From Neisseria dumasiana (GTDB taxonomy: Bacteria; Pseudomonadota; Gammaproteobacteria; Burkholderiales; Neisseriaceae), in contig NZ_CP091509.1 of NCBI RefSeq assembly GCF_022870885.1, positions 186,001 to 250,000 on the forward strand: DNA of 64,000 nucleotides, in the 5' to 3' direction. The position numbers and the translations under genes are program-made. Shown one piece after another: positions 17,740 to 28,100 of the stretch. How positions within the stretch are numbered: position 1 is the first letter of the stretch; each line of letters begins with the position of its first letter. Below the pieces are notes generated by a model. That model was not told the origin of the DNA and did no database searches. It worked only from the letters and a program-made list of their open reading frames with translations.

Positions 17740-18795
17740 TTATTCCTTATTATTTTCAGCGGATTGGAAAGTTTCAAGCGCTTGTTCGAGCTGCTTGATG
17801 CGTTTGTTCATTTCACTCAGATGGCGGATATGCACGGCATTGCGCGCCCATTCTTTGTGGGTTTGCATCGGATAAGGGCCGGCAATGTGCTGCCCGCTCT
17901 CTTTTATGCTGTGGGTAATGCTGCTGCCGCCGCCGATGGTGGTTTTGTCGGCGATTTCGATATGGCCGACCGTGCCGACGCCGCCGCCGATCACGCAATA
18001 ATTGCCGATGGTAACGCTGCCGGAAATGCCGGTTTTGGCGGCAATCACGGTGTGCGAGCCGATTTTGCAGTTGTGGCCGATTTGAACCTGATTGTCGATT
18101 TTGGTGCCGTTGCCGACCACGGTATCGCTCATCGCACCGCGGTCGATATTGCTGTTGGAGCCGATTTCCACATCGTCGCCCAGCGTTACGCCGCCGGTTT
18201 GCGGTATTTTAAACCACGAATCGCCCGCAAACGCCAAGCCGAAACCGTCGGCACCGATCACGCTGCCGCTGTGGATTTCCACGCGGTCGCCCAATGTGCA
18301 GCCGTAATAAATCACGGCATTGGGGTGGATAACCGTTTCTTTACCGATTCTGCAATCGTGCTGAACGACCGCGCCGGCCAAGATGCGGCATCCTTCGCCC
18401 AAAACGGTGTTGCCGCCGATATAGGCATGTGCGCCGATTTCGCAGCTTGCGGGAACGGTTGCGGTCGGCTCCACAACGGCTGTCGGATGAATGCCTGCAA
18501 CAGCCTTGGCTACGGGTGAAAACAGGCGGGCTACTTTGGCAAAGTACAGGTAAGGATCTTGTGCCACAATCAAATTGCGGCCGGGAAATTCGTCTGCCGC
18601 TTTCGGGCCGACAATCACGGCACCGGCGGCACTTTCGGCAACGTCGGCTTTATATTTGGGATTGGCCAAAAAGCTGATGTGGTCGGCGGTTGCATCTGCC
18701 AAAGGCTGTACCGCGGCAATGCTGATGTCTTCGCCGCGCCATTCTCCGCCTAATTCGGCCACAATTTGCGATAAAGTGTAGAAAGCTGGTGTCAT
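17740..18795 (-). CDS. lpxD: UDP-3-O-(3-hydroxyacyl)glucosamine N-acyltransferase
   Basis: 351-aa trimeric acyltransferase that adds the second hydroxyacyl chain in lipid A synthesis. An N-terminal uridine-binding domain is followed by a long hexapeptide-repeat helix. The catalytic histidine lies in [20 protein letters not shown], and a C-terminal helix ends the protein. The start [10 protein letters not shown] at 18795 is chosen because the 26-codon upstream extension runs through an uptake sequence. Confidence 0.96.
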   Translation of the reverse strand: MTPAFYTLSQIVAELGGEWRGEDISIAAVQPLADATADHISFLANPKYKADVAESAAGAVIVGPKAADEFPGRNLIVAQDPYLYFAKVARLFSPVAKAVAGIHPTAVVEPTATVPASCEIGAHAYIGGNTVLGEGCRILAGAVVQHDCRIGKETVIHPNAVIYYGCTLGDRVEIHSGSVIGADGFGLAFAGDSWFKIPQTGGVTLGDDVEIGSNSNIDRGAMSDTVVGNGTKIDNQVQIGHNCKIGSHTVIAAKTGISGSVTIGNYCVIGGGVGTVGHIEIADKTTIGGGSSITHSIKESGQHIAGPYPMQTHKEWARNAVHIRHLSEMNKRIKQLEQALETFQSAENNKE

Positions 18796-18887
18796 GTTGT
18801 TAGGCCGTCTGAAAAAACAGCTGCCTGTTGTGGCAAACCTTAACTGCACATGGGCGGCACGGCTTGCCTGCACACAGGCATCTGCGT

Positions 18888-19397
18888 TTAGCGCGCATTC
18901 AAGGCTTTGATCACGCTGTCGGTAATATCGTATTTGCTGTTAACGTAAATCACGTCTTGCAGAATCAGGTCGTAACCTTCTTTTTTCGCCAAATCGACAA
19001 TCACGCGGTTGGCATTTTGCTGAAGGGCGGCAAACTCTTCGTTGCGGCGCAGGTTGTATTCTTCGGCAAGCTGTGCCTGCTGAAGACGGAATTTCTGCAC
19101 CAGTTCGCCCAGTTCGCGCACCGCATCTTCATGCGCACTTTGGGAAAGTTTGCCGGAAGCCAGTTTTTTTTCGACCGCTTCGCCTTCTTTGCGGATTTTA
19201 TCCAAAGCTTTTTGCCGGCTGTCGAATTCTTTTTCCAGCGTTTTCTGAATACGTTGCGCCTGCTTGGATTCCTGATAAACACGTTCGGTGTTGATGAATC
19301 CGAGTTTCTGCACGCCTTCGGCAACTGCGTTGCCCATCAGGCTCAAGCCCAATGCGGCAACGGCGAGTTTGCCCATCAAATGCGATGTTTTGCTCAT
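18888..19397 (-). CDS. skp: OmpH/Skp-family periplasmic chaperone
   Basis: 169-aa secreted chaperone that carries unfolded outer-membrane proteins to the BAM complex. The signal peptide ends near GNAVA. The mature chain starts with the family's [14 protein letters not shown], followed by a long charged coiled coil (residues ~50-120) typical of Skp tentacles. The start is the ATG at 19397, with GAGGAA upstream; the TTG four codons before it overlaps that ribosome site. It lies between bamA and lpxD, the conserved order. Confidence 0.93.
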   Translation of the reverse strand: MSKTSHLMGKLAVAALGLSLMGNAVAEGVQKLGFINTERVYQESKQAQRIQKTLEKEFDSRQKALDKIRKEGEAVEKKLASGKLSQSAHEDAVRELGELVQKFRLQQAQLAEEYNLRRNEEFAALQQNANRVIVDLAKKEGYDLILQDVIYVNSKYDITDSVIKALNAR

Positions 19398-19433
19398 AAC
19401 TTTCCTCAATTGGCTCTTATCCCGGTTTCCGAA

Positions 19434-21833
19434 TTAGAAAGTGGTACCCAATTGGAATTGGAAACGCTGGATTTCATCGCCCTGTTTTTTCTTAAGCGGA
19501 TAAGCATAGCTGAACTTCATAGGGCCGAGCGGCGACAACCAAGTAACGGCGGCACCGGCAGAATAGCGCAGCTCTTCTTTAAAGGTGGATTTGTGTACGG
19601 CGTCTTTACCGTAAACGTTTTGGGCCGCACCTGTGGTGTGGAAAGGATCGCTGCTGCTGTTGTTGTAGGTTTTGCCGTCCCATACGCTGCCGGCATCTGC
19701 AAACATGCTCAAACGCACGGTGCGCGAGTCTTTAATACCCGGCATCGGGAACAGCAATTCGGCACTTACGTTGGCTTTTTTGTTACCGCCGTAGCTGATC
19801 ACTTCGCCGTAACGGTCGTAAACTTTCGGCCCTAAAGTACCGCTCTCGAATCCGCGTACCGAACCTAAGCCGCCGCCGTAGAAGTTTTCAAAGAACGGCA
19901 TATTTTTGGTTTTGCCGTAGCCGTTGCCGTAGCCTACTTCGCCGCCCAACATCAGAGTCAGCTGTTTGCTCAACGGGAAGAACCACGTTTGGTTGTGGGT
20001 CAGCGTATAGTATTTCAATTTGCTGCCCGGCAGGCCGATTTCGCCGTTTACATTGGTCAGGTAGCCGCGGGTCGGCCACAGGGCGTTATCGGTTTTGTTG
20101 CGTCCCCAGCCGATATTGCCTTTATATACCCAACCTTTGAACTTGCCGATGCCGTCGGTACCTTTGCCGTGCTCGTCGATAAACTCGCGATAGCGTTTGG
20201 GCGCGCCCTCGTAGGTGTTTACGGTTAAATGTTCCGCACCCAAGCCGAAGTTCACGCGGTCGTATTCGGTAACCGGCACGCCCATACGCAGCCCGGTGCC
20301 GAGTGTGGTGGTTTTGTATTGGTGGGTGCTGGAAGAAGATTTACGCGGGTCGTACACTTTGCCGTAGATATCGTAGCCCAAGCTCACGCCGTCGGGTGTG
20401 AAATACGGCTCGGTAAACGATAAAGAGGCATTCTGGGTGGTTTTGCTGCGCGATATACGGGCAGAAACCGATTTGCCGGTGCCGAACAGGTTGTCTTGCG
20501 CCACGCCGGCCGACATAACCAAACCGGTATCCTGCACCCAGCCTGCGCTCAAGTCGAGCGAGCCGGTGGAGCGTTCTTTGAGCGACATATCCAAATCAAC
20601 TTGGTCGGGCGTACCTTCTACGGGTTTGGCATCAAATTTGACATCGTCGAAGTAACCTAACAACTCAACGCGCTCTTTAGAGCGTTGCAGCTTGGAAACA
20701 TCGTAAGGCGCGGCTTCCATTTGGCGCAATTCGCGGCGGATCACTTCGTCGCGGGTTTTGTTGTTGCCCGAAATATTGATTTCGTTGACATAAACTTTAC
20801 GACCGGGTTCTACATTCAGCACAAAATCGACAATGCCGGTTTCGGTATTGGGAACGGGTTGGACATTGATCTCGCTGAAAGCGTAACCGGCACTGCCCAT
20901 GGCCGTTTGCATCGCTTGCAGGCTGTCGACCATTTTTTGGCGTTCGTACAGACGGCCTTCTTTCATTTTCAGCATTTTGTACAAATCTTCTTTGGCCACT
21001 TCACGGGTGTCGCCTTCAATTTGTACTTTGCCCCAGCGGTAGCGCGGGCCTTCGTGTACTTTTACGGTGATGGTTTGTTTGGTTTTGTCTTCGTTGGTGT
21101 CAATCTGCGTATCTAAAATACGGGCTTCGAAGTAACCGTTGTTTTGGTAAAACTCGGTTACGCGCTCCATATCTTGGGCAAATTTTTCTTCGTTGAACTG
21201 ATTGCTTTTGGTCAGCCAGCTGAAAAGGGTTTTTTCGCTGAGCGACATTTGTTTGCGCAGTTTGCGGTCTGAATATTTTTCGTTGCCTTCAAACTCGATA
21301 TCGACGATTTTGGTGCTTTTGCCTTCTTCGATTTTCACGTCGATGGCCACGCGGTTGCGTGCGAGTTTGGAAACGGTGGGTGTGATTTGTACCGATTGTT
21401 TGCCGCGGTTGATGTATTCCTGTTTGAGGCCGGCAACGGCTTCGTTAAGCGTGGCTTGGTTGAAAGGTTGGGATTGCGCCAAGCCGAAAGCATCGAAATT
21501 TTTCTTGATGGCATCGTTGGGCAGCATTTTGGCACCGGTAACGTTCAGGCTGCTGATGGTAGGCCGCTCTACAACGGTGAGCAGAACCTGATTGCCCAGG
21601 GTTTCTACGCGCACGTCGTCGAAAAAGCCGGTGGCATAGAGATTTTTAATGATTTCTTCACTCTTGGCGTCGGTAAAAGTATCGCCGATTTTAACGGGCA
21701 GATAGTTGAAAACCGTGCTCGGTTCGGTACGTTGCAGGCCTTCTACACGGATATCCTGAATGGTGAAGTCGGCCAAGGCGAGGGGCGAGAGGCCGATTAA
21801 CGTTAAGGTTGCAGCAATCTGTTTCAATTTCAT
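19434..21833 (-). CDS. bamA: Outer-membrane protein assembly factor BamA (Omp85)
   Basis: 799-aa core of the BAM complex. A signal peptide (to about PLALA) is followed by five POTRA repeats (the first reads FTIQDIRVEGLQRTEPSTVF) and a 16-strand beta-barrel with the lid-loop motif VRGFESGTLGPKVYD. The chain ends in phenylalanine (FQLGTTF), the C-terminal signature of barrel proteins. rseP ends 5 bp before the start, so the genes are tightly linked. Confidence 0.97.
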   Translation of the reverse strand: MKLKQIAATLTLIGLSPLALADFTIQDIRVEGLQRTEPSTVFNYLPVKIGDTFTDAKSEEIIKNLYATGFFDDVRVETLGNQVLLTVVERPTISSLNVTGAKMLPNDAIKKNFDAFGLAQSQPFNQATLNEAVAGLKQEYINRGKQSVQITPTVSKLARNRVAIDVKIEEGKSTKIVDIEFEGNEKYSDRKLRKQMSLSEKTLFSWLTKSNQFNEEKFAQDMERVTEFYQNNGYFEARILDTQIDTNEDKTKQTITVKVHEGPRYRWGKVQIEGDTREVAKEDLYKMLKMKEGRLYERQKMVDSLQAMQTAMGSAGYAFSEINVQPVPNTETGIVDFVLNVEPGRKVYVNEINISGNNKTRDEVIRRELRQMEAAPYDVSKLQRSKERVELLGYFDDVKFDAKPVEGTPDQVDLDMSLKERSTGSLDLSAGWVQDTGLVMSAGVAQDNLFGTGKSVSARISRSKTTQNASLSFTEPYFTPDGVSLGYDIYGKVYDPRKSSSSTHQYKTTTLGTGLRMGVPVTEYDRVNFGLGAEHLTVNTYEGAPKRYREFIDEHGKGTDGIGKFKGWVYKGNIGWGRNKTDNALWPTRGYLTNVNGEIGLPGSKLKYYTLTHNQTWFFPLSKQLTLMLGGEVGYGNGYGKTKNMPFFENFYGGGLGSVRGFESGTLGPKVYDRYGEVISYGGNKKANVSAELLFPMPGIKDSRTVRLSMFADAGSVWDGKTYNNSSSDPFHTTGAAQNVYGKDAVHKSTFKEELRYSAGAAVTWLSPLGPMKFSYAYPLKKKQGDEIQRFQFQLGTTF

Positions 21834-21838
21834 AACAT

Positions 21839-23182
21839 TTATCCAAACAAACGGGTTATATCGTTAAAGAAAGCCACCATCATCATCATCATCATGACGG
21901 CAAGGCCGAAGCGCAAGCCGATGGCCTGTATGCGCTCGCTCAGCGGTTTTCCGCGTATCCATTCGGCGGCATAATACACCAAATGCCCGCCGTCCAAAAC
22001 AGGCACCGGTAATAAATTCATGATTCCTAAACTGATACTGACGAGTGCGAGAAATTCCAAATAACTCTGCAAACCGTGTTCGGCGGTTTTGCCCGCCACA
22101 TCGGCAATCGTTACGGGGCCGGAAATATGCTTTAACGATGCTTGGCCGGTAATCAGTTTGCCGAAAAACTGCACGGTCATGGTGGAGTATTTGACGGTTC
22201 GTTCCCAACCCATTTGGAAAGCTTCTGCCAAGCCGGGTTGGTATTCACGGGTGATTTTTTCCATCCATGCTTTGTCGCTTTGCGGTGCCACGCCGGCTTT
22301 ACCGACGAGTGTGCCGTCTGAAAGCTCTTCTGAGTTGGGGCGTAAATGGGTTTCGGCTGTTTGGCCTTCGCGGCGGTACTGTATGAGCAGGTTTTTACCG
22401 GGGCTTTGGCGGAATATTTCCGCCCATTCCGCCCAAGTGTGGATTTCGAGGCCTTCTGCGGCGATGAGGGTGTCGCCTGCTTTCAGTCCGGCCATTTCGG
22501 CAGGGCTGCCGGCAGCTACTTGGCTGAGTGTATTGGTGATTTTTACCGGCAGCAAACCGATGTGGCCTTGTTGTTTGATTACTTTTTCAGCTTCGGGCGT
22601 GCCGGCAATATTGATCGAGCGCACCGCATTGCTGCCGGTGGGGGTTTCTACGGCAACATCGACTTTGCCTGCTTCGAGATTCAATACGATTTCGTTGCGT
22701 GCGTCTGCCCAATCATCAACTGCCACACCGTTGACCGAAAGCATTTTGTCGCCCGGCACGAAGCCTGCGCGGGCGGCGATGCTGGCGGGTTCGACCGTGC
22801 CGACAAACGGGCGCAGTTCGGTCACGCCAAATGAAAAGCTGAGGCCGTACAGCAATACGGCCAGAATCAGATTGGTCAGTGGGCCGGCTGCCACGATGGC
22901 GATGCGTTTGGCAGGGTGCTGTTTGTCGAAAGCGTAGGGCAGGTCGGCTTCAGACACATTGCCTTCGCGGGTATCGACCATTTTCACATAGCCACCTAAC
23001 GGGATAGGAGCCAAACACCATTCGGTGTCGCCGCGTTTTTTCTTTAGAAACGGTTTGCCGAAGCCTACGGAAAAGCGCACGACTTTCACGCCGCACAAGC
23101 GTGCGACGATATAGTGGCCGAATTCGTGAAGGCTGACCAAAATCAGAATGGCTACGATAAAAGCCAAGATGGTGTTCAACAT
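21839..23182 (-). CDS. rseP: RseP/YaeL site-2 metalloprotease
   Basis: 447-aa inner-membrane zinc protease that cleaves membrane-anchored substrates. HEFGH (residues 19-23) supplies zinc ligands, and the third ligand lies in PVPVLDGGH (LDGG at 396-399). Two PDZ-like domains occupy the periplasmic middle (for example [20 protein letters not shown] and [17 protein letters not shown]). Near the C-terminus six consecutive methionines arise from a (CAT)6 tract on the plus strand (21878-21895), which could change length in frame. Confidence 0.95.
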   Translation of the reverse strand: MLNTILAFIVAILILVSLHEFGHYIVARLCGVKVVRFSVGFGKPFLKKKRGDTEWCLAPIPLGGYVKMVDTREGNVSEADLPYAFDKQHPAKRIAIVAAGPLTNLILAVLLYGLSFSFGVTELRPFVGTVEPASIAARAGFVPGDKMLSVNGVAVDDWADARNEIVLNLEAGKVDVAVETPTGSNAVRSINIAGTPEAEKVIKQQGHIGLLPVKITNTLSQVAAGSPAEMAGLKAGDTLIAAEGLEIHTWAEWAEIFRQSPGKNLLIQYRREGQTAETHLRPNSEELSDGTLVGKAGVAPQSDKAWMEKITREYQPGLAEAFQMGWERTVKYSTMTVQFFGKLITGQASLKHISGPVTIADVAGKTAEHGLQSYLEFLALVSISLGIMNLLPVPVLDGGHLVYYAAEWIRGKPLSERIQAIGLRFGLAVMMMMMMVAFFNDITRLFG

Positions 23183-23206
23183 GATTCCCCAAAATATTGC
23201 TGTATG

Positions 23207-23248
23207 TTTTTTTCAGACGGCCTGTGTGCTTTGAGGCCGTCTGAAAAA
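23207..23248. terminator. Inverted uptake-sequence pair between dxr and rseP
   Basis: TTTTTTCAGACGGCCT and AGGCCGTCTGAAAAA are separated by 10 nt. A further single uptake sequence lies near 23348. The 221-bp gap contains no gene. Confidence 0.55.
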
Positions 23249-23403
23249 TGTTTCATTGTATAAGAAGAAGCGGCGGATATAACAAGCGGGTTTGCACAAT
23301 GATTACAGAACTTTATAAAACCGTTAGGCCGGTAAAATGCCTATTGGTTTCAGACGGCCTGTAAATTATCGGCACATTTTCAAGTGCGGTTGCCGCCGCG
23401 GGT

Positions 23404-24594
23404 TTATTTTATAGCCAATGTGCTGATGCCTTTTTGCGCTTGAATGCGGGTTTGCGCATCTTGTGCGAGCAGGCTGTCGATATCGCCGATGCCGTCTGAA
23501 AAGCCTTGTTCCAAGCAGTGCGCAACGATGCGGGCGATGTCGGTAAAACGGATTTTTCCGGCAAGAAAAGCGGCAACGGCTTCTTCGTTGGCGGCATTAA
23601 GCACGCACGGTGCGCTGCCTCCCGCGCGCATGGCTTCGTAAGCGAGCTTCAAACACGGAAAGCGTTTGAAATCGGGTTCGCGGAAGGTGAGGGCGGACAG
23701 CGTGCCGAAGTTTAATGCGCTCACGCCCGATTCGATACGTTCGGGCAGCCCCAAGCAATAGGCAATCGGCGTGCGCATGTCGGGAGTACCCATTTGTGCC
23801 AACACCGAGCCGTCGCGGTAGCGCACCATGCTGTGAATCACGCTTTGCGGATGGATGACGGCTTCGAGCTTGTCGGGCGGGCAGTTAAACAGCCAATGCG
23901 CTTCAATCAGCTCCAAGCCTTTGTTCATCATGGTGGCGGAATCAACGGAGATTTTCTGCCCCATCGACCAATTCGGATGTTTGACCGCCTGTGCGGGGGT
24001 GATGTGGTCGAAGGCGGCCAAATCGGTATCGAGAAACGGCCCGCCGGAGGCGGTTAGTATGATGGATTCGATGCCGTGCGCATTCAGACGGCCTGAATAA
24101 TCGTGCGGCAATACTTGGTAAATGGCGTTGTGTTCGCTGTCCACCGGCAGGATTTGGGCACCGTTGGCTCGCGCGGTTTCCATAAACAGGGCGCCGGAAA
24201 CCACCAGCGTTTCTTTGTTGGCCAAATAAATGGTTTTGCCTTTGCGGGCGGCAGCCAGCGCGGAGGGCAGACCGGCCGCGCCGACAATCGCCGCCATCAC
24301 GCCGGTTACTTCGTCGGCGGCGGCAATGTCGATAAGCGCTTGTGCGCCGTATAACACTTCGGTGTTGCAGTCGGCCGGTTCTAAAAGCTGCTCCAATGCG
24401 GCGGCGTGTTCGGCATCGGCCACAACGGCAAATTCGGGCTTGAAACGCTCGCATTGTGCGGCGAGCTTCTGAACCTGTTTGTGTCCGGCCAGTGCGAAAA
24501 TGCGGAATTTTTCAGGATGGCGCGATACGACATCGAGCGTGCTTTCGCCTATGCTGCCGGTGCTGCCGAGTATGGTTAAAACGTGTTGTGTCAT
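23404..24594 (-). CDS. dxr: 1-deoxy-D-xylulose 5-phosphate reductoisomerase
   Basis: 396-aa NADPH-dependent enzyme that makes 2-C-methyl-D-erythritol 4-phosphate in the MEP isoprenoid pathway. It has NADPH motif GSTGSIG (10-16), LANKETLVV, metal/active-site block VDSEHNAIYQ, LTASGGPF, and HPNWSMGQKISVDSATMMNK. Its product feeds the isoprenoid carrier made by uppS in the same cluster. Confidence 0.97.
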   Translation of the reverse strand: MTQHVLTILGSTGSIGESTLDVVSRHPEKFRIFALAGHKQVQKLAAQCERFKPEFAVVADAEHAAALEQLLEPADCNTEVLYGAQALIDIAAADEVTGVMAAIVGAAGLPSALAAARKGKTIYLANKETLVVSGALFMETARANGAQILPVDSEHNAIYQVLPHDYSGRLNAHGIESIILTASGGPFLDTDLAAFDHITPAQAVKHPNWSMGQKISVDSATMMNKGLELIEAHWLFNCPPDKLEAVIHPQSVIHSMVRYRDGSVLAQMGTPDMRTPIAYCLGLPERIESGVSALNFGTLSALTFREPDFKRFPCLKLAYEAMRAGGSAPCVLNAANEEAVAAFLAGKIRFTDIARIVAHCLEQGFSDGIGDIDSLLAQDAQTRIQAQKGISTLAIK

Positions 24595-24667
24595 GATGGT
24601 TCTTTATGTGAGGCCGTCTGAAAACGGTTTGAGCGGGTTTGCAGACGCCTCGGTTTTGCTTAATCGC

Positions 24668-25426
24668 TTAATCTATGTTGTATTCAATCGTGACCACCAA
24701 TCGAACCTGTTTACCGATGGTGGATTTGTCGTAGGTACCGCCGTAGTCTTCTTCTTCAGCACCTTTGCCGCTGTCGGCATAAATATTAAACGAACCCTGC
24801 GAGGCGGAACGCATTTTGCCTACTTGGCCGCCGCCGGTTTTGGCAAATTCCTGAGCGCGTTTGTGGGCATCGTCGGTGGCTTGGTTAATCAGTTCGCGTT
24901 TGATGGTTTCCAAATTGCCGAGCAGGTATTGCGGATCGGAAAAGTCGATCAGTTCGTTTTGGGCGCGCAGATTCAGAATGGCTTTATGGGCTTTTTGAAT
25001 GTTACCCAGTTTATCGGTGCGCACGGTAATGGTTTGCGTGCCGTCGTAACCGTTGGGAACGCGGCGTTCGTTGCGGTGTTCGTCGTATTCGGTGATGTAG
25101 GCACGGGTGATTTCGGGCGTGCCGGTTTGGATTTCGTTTTCGGCAAAGCCTTGTTCGAGTAAAAACTTTTTCAATTTGGGGCGTTGTTTTTTCAGCGCGT
25201 CCAACACTTCTTGATAGGTGTCGGCATGAAGGCTCACCGAGGTATTCCATTGTGCATGGTCGGATTGGAAATTTTTTTCGGCCAAGCCTTTCACGGTGAT
25301 GGTGCCGGGCTGGCGGAAGTTTTTAAACTGCGTGCCGAGTATAAAGGCCGCCGCAATCAAGCCTGCGGCCAGCAGCCCGCCCAAAACACCCAAGCCTTTC
25401 GATAGGGATAAGTTTTTTTCCGACAT
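24668..25426 (-). CDS. SIMPL-domain (DUF541) membrane-anchored protein
   Basis: 252-aa protein with an N-terminal hydrophobic anchor (about residues 12-32) and a periplasmic SIMPL/DUF541 domain. The domain carries ITVKGLAEKNFQSDHAQWNT near its start and VRLVVTIEYNI at the end. Members of this family include oxidative-stress-linked and immune-signalling-related proteins; the function here is not known. AGGAG precedes the ATG at 25426. It is inserted between cdsA and dxr, where many bacteria have nothing. No catalytic residues can be claimed. Confidence 0.8.
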   Translation of the reverse strand: MSEKNLSLSKGLGVLGGLLAAGLIAAAFILGTQFKNFRQPGTITVKGLAEKNFQSDHAQWNTSVSLHADTYQEVLDALKKQRPKLKKFLLEQGFAENEIQTGTPEITRAYITEYDEHRNERRVPNGYDGTQTITVRTDKLGNIQKAHKAILNLRAQNELIDFSDPQYLLGNLETIKRELINQATDDAHKRAQEFAKTGGGQVGKMRSASQGSFNIYADSGKGAEEEDYGGTYDKSTIGKQVRLVVTIEYNID

Positions 25427-25473
25427 GGTTTCGTGCTCCTGTTGTTAAGGCCGTCTGAAAAATACAAAGTGTG

Positions 25474-26271
25474 TCAGCCGAACACAACCATCATGGCCGT
25501 GTAAACACTGATCACTGCAATCAGGCTGTCGGTGCGGTCGAATACGCCGCCGTGCCCCGGCAGCAGGTTGCTGCTGTCTTTGAAGCCGGCGGAGCGTTTG
25601 AACCAGCTTTCGAGCAAGTCGCCGCCGATGCTGACTGCCGTGAGTATCCAGCCTACCAACACCGCGCCGAACCATGAAACATCAAAAGCCAGCCATCCCG
25701 CATTCCACACCGAAACCATATACACGGCAACGAACAGCGCACCGCCGATTGCGCCTTCCCAGCTTTTGCCGGGGCTGATAGACGGGGCGAGTTTGCGTTT
25801 TCCGAATGCTTTACCGCAAAAATAGGCGAAAATGTCTGCTATCCACACCAAACCCATAACGGCGAGCAGCGAAAGTGCGGCATCGGTATTCGGGCGCAGG
25901 CTGTTCAGGGCAAACCAAAAAGGCAGAACGATGATCAGGCCGGTGGCATAGGCTTTCCAGTCTGCCTTCAACTGCCATTTTTTATACAGCCACAAAGGCA
26001 TGACCAGCAACCAAAATGCCAGCACCAACAGCCATGAAAAAACGGGCAGCGTCCACCCGCCAGCATAAGCGGTAAGGCCGAAAAAAGCCGTGGCAGCCAA
26101 AAAATGATGGTTTTGGGCTTTTTCCATGCCGCTTAAGCGGGCGTACTCCCACAAAACCAGCAGGGCGATCAGGCCGGTAAAAAATGCCCATAGGCCGTCT
26201 GAAGCCCAAAACAGCATGCCCAACATCAGGGGCAGCAGAATCAAAGCGGTAATGACGCGTTGTTTTAACAT
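25474..26271 (-). CDS. cdsA: Phosphatidate cytidylyltransferase
   Basis: 265-aa polytopic inner-membrane enzyme that makes CDP-diacylglycerol for phospholipid synthesis. It has multiple hydrophobic helices, the SISPGKSWEGAIGG block, and the C-terminal signature DSSNLLPGHGGVFDRTDSLI with its metal-binding aspartates. Only 3 bp separate it from the uppS stop codon. Confidence 0.96.
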   Translation of the reverse strand: MLKQRVITALILLPLMLGMLFWASDGLWAFFTGLIALLVLWEYARLSGMEKAQNHHFLAATAFFGLTAYAGGWTLPVFSWLLVLAFWLLVMPLWLYKKWQLKADWKAYATGLIIVLPFWFALNSLRPNTDAALSLLAVMGLVWIADIFAYFCGKAFGKRKLAPSISPGKSWEGAIGGALFVAVYMVSVWNAGWLAFDVSWFGAVLVGWILTAVSIGGDLLESWFKRSAGFKDSSNLLPGHGGVFDRTDSLIAVISVYTAMMVVFG

Positions 26272-26274
26272 GGG

Positions 26275-27024
26275 TTATTCGCTCCGTTGCTGTTCAGGCG
26301 GAAGCTGTTCGGATGTGCGGCCGAAACGCCTTTCACGTTTTTGAAACGACTGCACGGCCGCATCCAGCGCGGCACTGTCGAAATCCGGCCACAGGGTATC
26401 GGTGAAATAAAGTTCGGTATAAGCCAGCTGCCACAGCAGAAAGTTGCTGATGCGGGTTTCTCCGCCGGTGCGGATAAACAAATCCGGCTCGGGAGCATCG
26501 GGCAGCATCAGGTGTCGGGCAAGCATGTCTTCGGTAATTTCGGTAACGCCTTCTCGAATCAGGCGGTTGGCCGCTTGGAGAATATCCCAGCGGCCGCCGT
26601 AGTCGGCCGCGATGGTAATCGTAAGCCCCGTATTGGCGGCGGTAAGCCGTTCTGCCTGTTCAATACCGGTGCGGATGTCTTCGCTGAAACGGCTGCGGTT
26701 GCCGATTACCTTTACCCGCATATTGTTTTCGTGCAGGTGTTGTACTTGCTTTTGCAGCGCCTGTAAAAACAAACCCATCAGAAAAGAAACTTCGTCTTCG
26801 GGGCGGCGCCAGTTTTCGGTTGAAAAAGCGAACACCGTTAAATACTGCACACCCAGTTCGGCACAGCGTTTCACCATGTTTTCCAAAGCATCCAAACCGC
26901 GCTTGTGCCCCATCACGCGGGGCAGGAAACGCTTTTTCGCCCAGCGGCCGTTGCCGTCCATAATCACGGCGATATGGCGCGGTATCTGAGTGTGTTCCAA
27001 AATGGTTTGCGTGCTGCTGCTCAT
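26275..27024 (-). CDS. uppS: Isoprenyl transferase (undecaprenyl diphosphate synthase)
   Basis: 249-aa cis-prenyltransferase producing the lipid carrier for peptidoglycan and other surface polymers. The catalytic P-loop AVIMDGNGRWAKKR lies at about residues 20-33, with VFAFSTENWRR and RTGGETRISNFLLWQLAYTE following. Normal length. It is tightly coupled to cdsA. Confidence 0.97.
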   Translation of the reverse strand: MSSSTQTILEHTQIPRHIAVIMDGNGRWAKKRFLPRVMGHKRGLDALENMVKRCAELGVQYLTVFAFSTENWRRPEDEVSFLMGLFLQALQKQVQHLHENNMRVKVIGNRSRFSEDIRTGIEQAERLTAANTGLTITIAADYGGRWDILQAANRLIREGVTEITEDMLARHLMLPDAPEPDLFIRTGGETRISNFLLWQLAYTELYFTDTLWPDFDSAALDAAVQSFQKRERRFGRTSEQLPPEQQRSE

Positions 27025-27109
27025 CTGTTTGCCTTATGAAATAACGATAAATAAGGGTGTGTGGCGGACATGATTAACGGTTGTCCCAAGATGACGGGGA
27101 AGCGTTGGA

Positions 27110-27140
27110 AGCCGTCTGAAAAGGTTTCAGACGGCCTTTT
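27110..27140 (-). terminator. Uptake-sequence hairpin between frr and uppS
   Basis: GCCGTCTGAAA and TTTCAGACGGC pair with a 3-nt loop and a T-rich tail on the plus strand. Located in the 142-bp frr-uppS gap. Confidence 0.6.
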
Positions 27141-27166
27141 CTGATTATGATTATAGGTTATAAAAC

Positions 27167-27724
27167 TTAAATCGCCATCAAATCTTCTTCTTTGGTGGCA
27201 AGCATTTTATCGACTTCGCCGATGTATTTGTCGGTGAGTTTTTGGATTTGGTCTTCGCCGCGGCGGGCATCGTCTTCAGAAATTTCTTTGTCTTTCAACA
27301 AGCGTTTGAAATCGTTGTTGGCATCGCGGCGTACGTTGCGGATGGCAACGCGGCCTTCTTCGGCTTCGCCGCGCACGACTTTGATCAAGTCTTTGCGGCG
27401 CTCTTCGGTGAGCATCGGCATCGGCACGCGGATCACGTCGCCCATCGCGGCGGGGTTCAAGCCCAAATTCGATTCGCGGATGGCTTTTTCTACCGCCGCA
27501 GCCATATTGCTTTCATATACTTTCACGCCGATGGTACGGGCATCGAGCAAGGTGATGTTGGCTACTTGGCTCACTGATACGGGGCTGCCGTAATATTCCA
27601 CTTCCACTTGATCCAGCAAACCGGTGTGGGCGCGGCCGGTGCGTACTTTGGCCAGGTTTTCACGCAATACTTCCAAAGAGCGCTGCATTTTGCTTTCGGC
27701 AGTTTTTTGAATGTCGTTAATCAT
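27167..27724 (-). CDS. frr: Ribosome recycling factor
   Basis: 185-aa protein that, with EF-G, splits post-termination ribosomes. The sequence starts [20 protein letters not shown] and includes the conserved [20 protein letters not shown] and [20 protein letters not shown] blocks. I chose 27724; the same frame stays open 61 codons further upstream, but that segment shows no family similarity and includes an uptake sequence. First gene of the minus-strand envelope block. Confidence 0.97.
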   Translation of the reverse strand: MINDIQKTAESKMQRSLEVLRENLAKVRTGRAHTGLLDQVEVEYYGSPVSVSQVANITLLDARTIGVKVYESNMAAAVEKAIRESNLGLNPAAMGDVIRVPMPMLTEERRKDLIKVVRGEAEEGRVAIRNVRRDANNDFKRLLKDKEISEDDARRGEDQIQKLTDKYIGEVDKMLATKEEDLMAI

Positions 27725-27824
27725 TTGTACTCTTTCAAAATTATTAAAATCAATAGGATAAAGCTTGAATATGGCTGCAACGTATTTTTCAGACGGCCTT
27801 TGCAGCAGGATAACAAGCCATAGT

Positions 27825-27942
27825 ACCGTGCTTGGCGGTTTCCGACAAGCGCGAAAGCCGATGCCGCCCGCCCAAAGCCTTGATGCGGCAATGAGGCGCA
27901 CAGGCACAGAGCATCAAAGAACATCATTGGATAGCACGGTAC
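27825..27942. repeat. Inverted repeat GTACCGTGCT, 98-bp spacer
   Basis: GTACCGTGCT at 27825-27834 and AGCACGGTAC at 27933-27942 flank a GC-rich segment with no supported gene, in the frr-znuD divergent region. It is unlike the surrounding A/T-rich sequence. Nature unknown. Confidence 0.3.
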
Positions 27943-28069
27943 ATTGCCGATTGCGGCAAACGAGTGGGAAAGAAGGTTTTGATTTGTTATTTACGGATTA
28001 AAATCAGTAATTAATAATTAACATAAAGTAAAGATATTGCTATTTGAGTAAACAAAACTTAAAATAAAT

Positions 28070-28084
28070 TGTTACCATATAACA
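28070..28084. promoter_or_regulatory. Zur box upstream of znuD
   Basis: TGTTACCATATAACA is a near-perfect 15-bp palindrome (TGTTA-N5-TAACA), matching the neisserial zinc-uptake-regulator motif at all but one position of each half. It lies 17 bp before the znuD start codon, so zinc-bound Zur would block transcription. Confidence 0.75.
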
Positions 28085-28100
28085 TTTCAAATAGTAAACC

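Noticed and set aside
24479..25162. 227-codon plus-strand frame opposite dxr and the SIMPL gene
   Set aside because: It spans the intergenic gap and the antisense of two recognised genes; its protein resembles nothing and follows their codon pattern in reverse.
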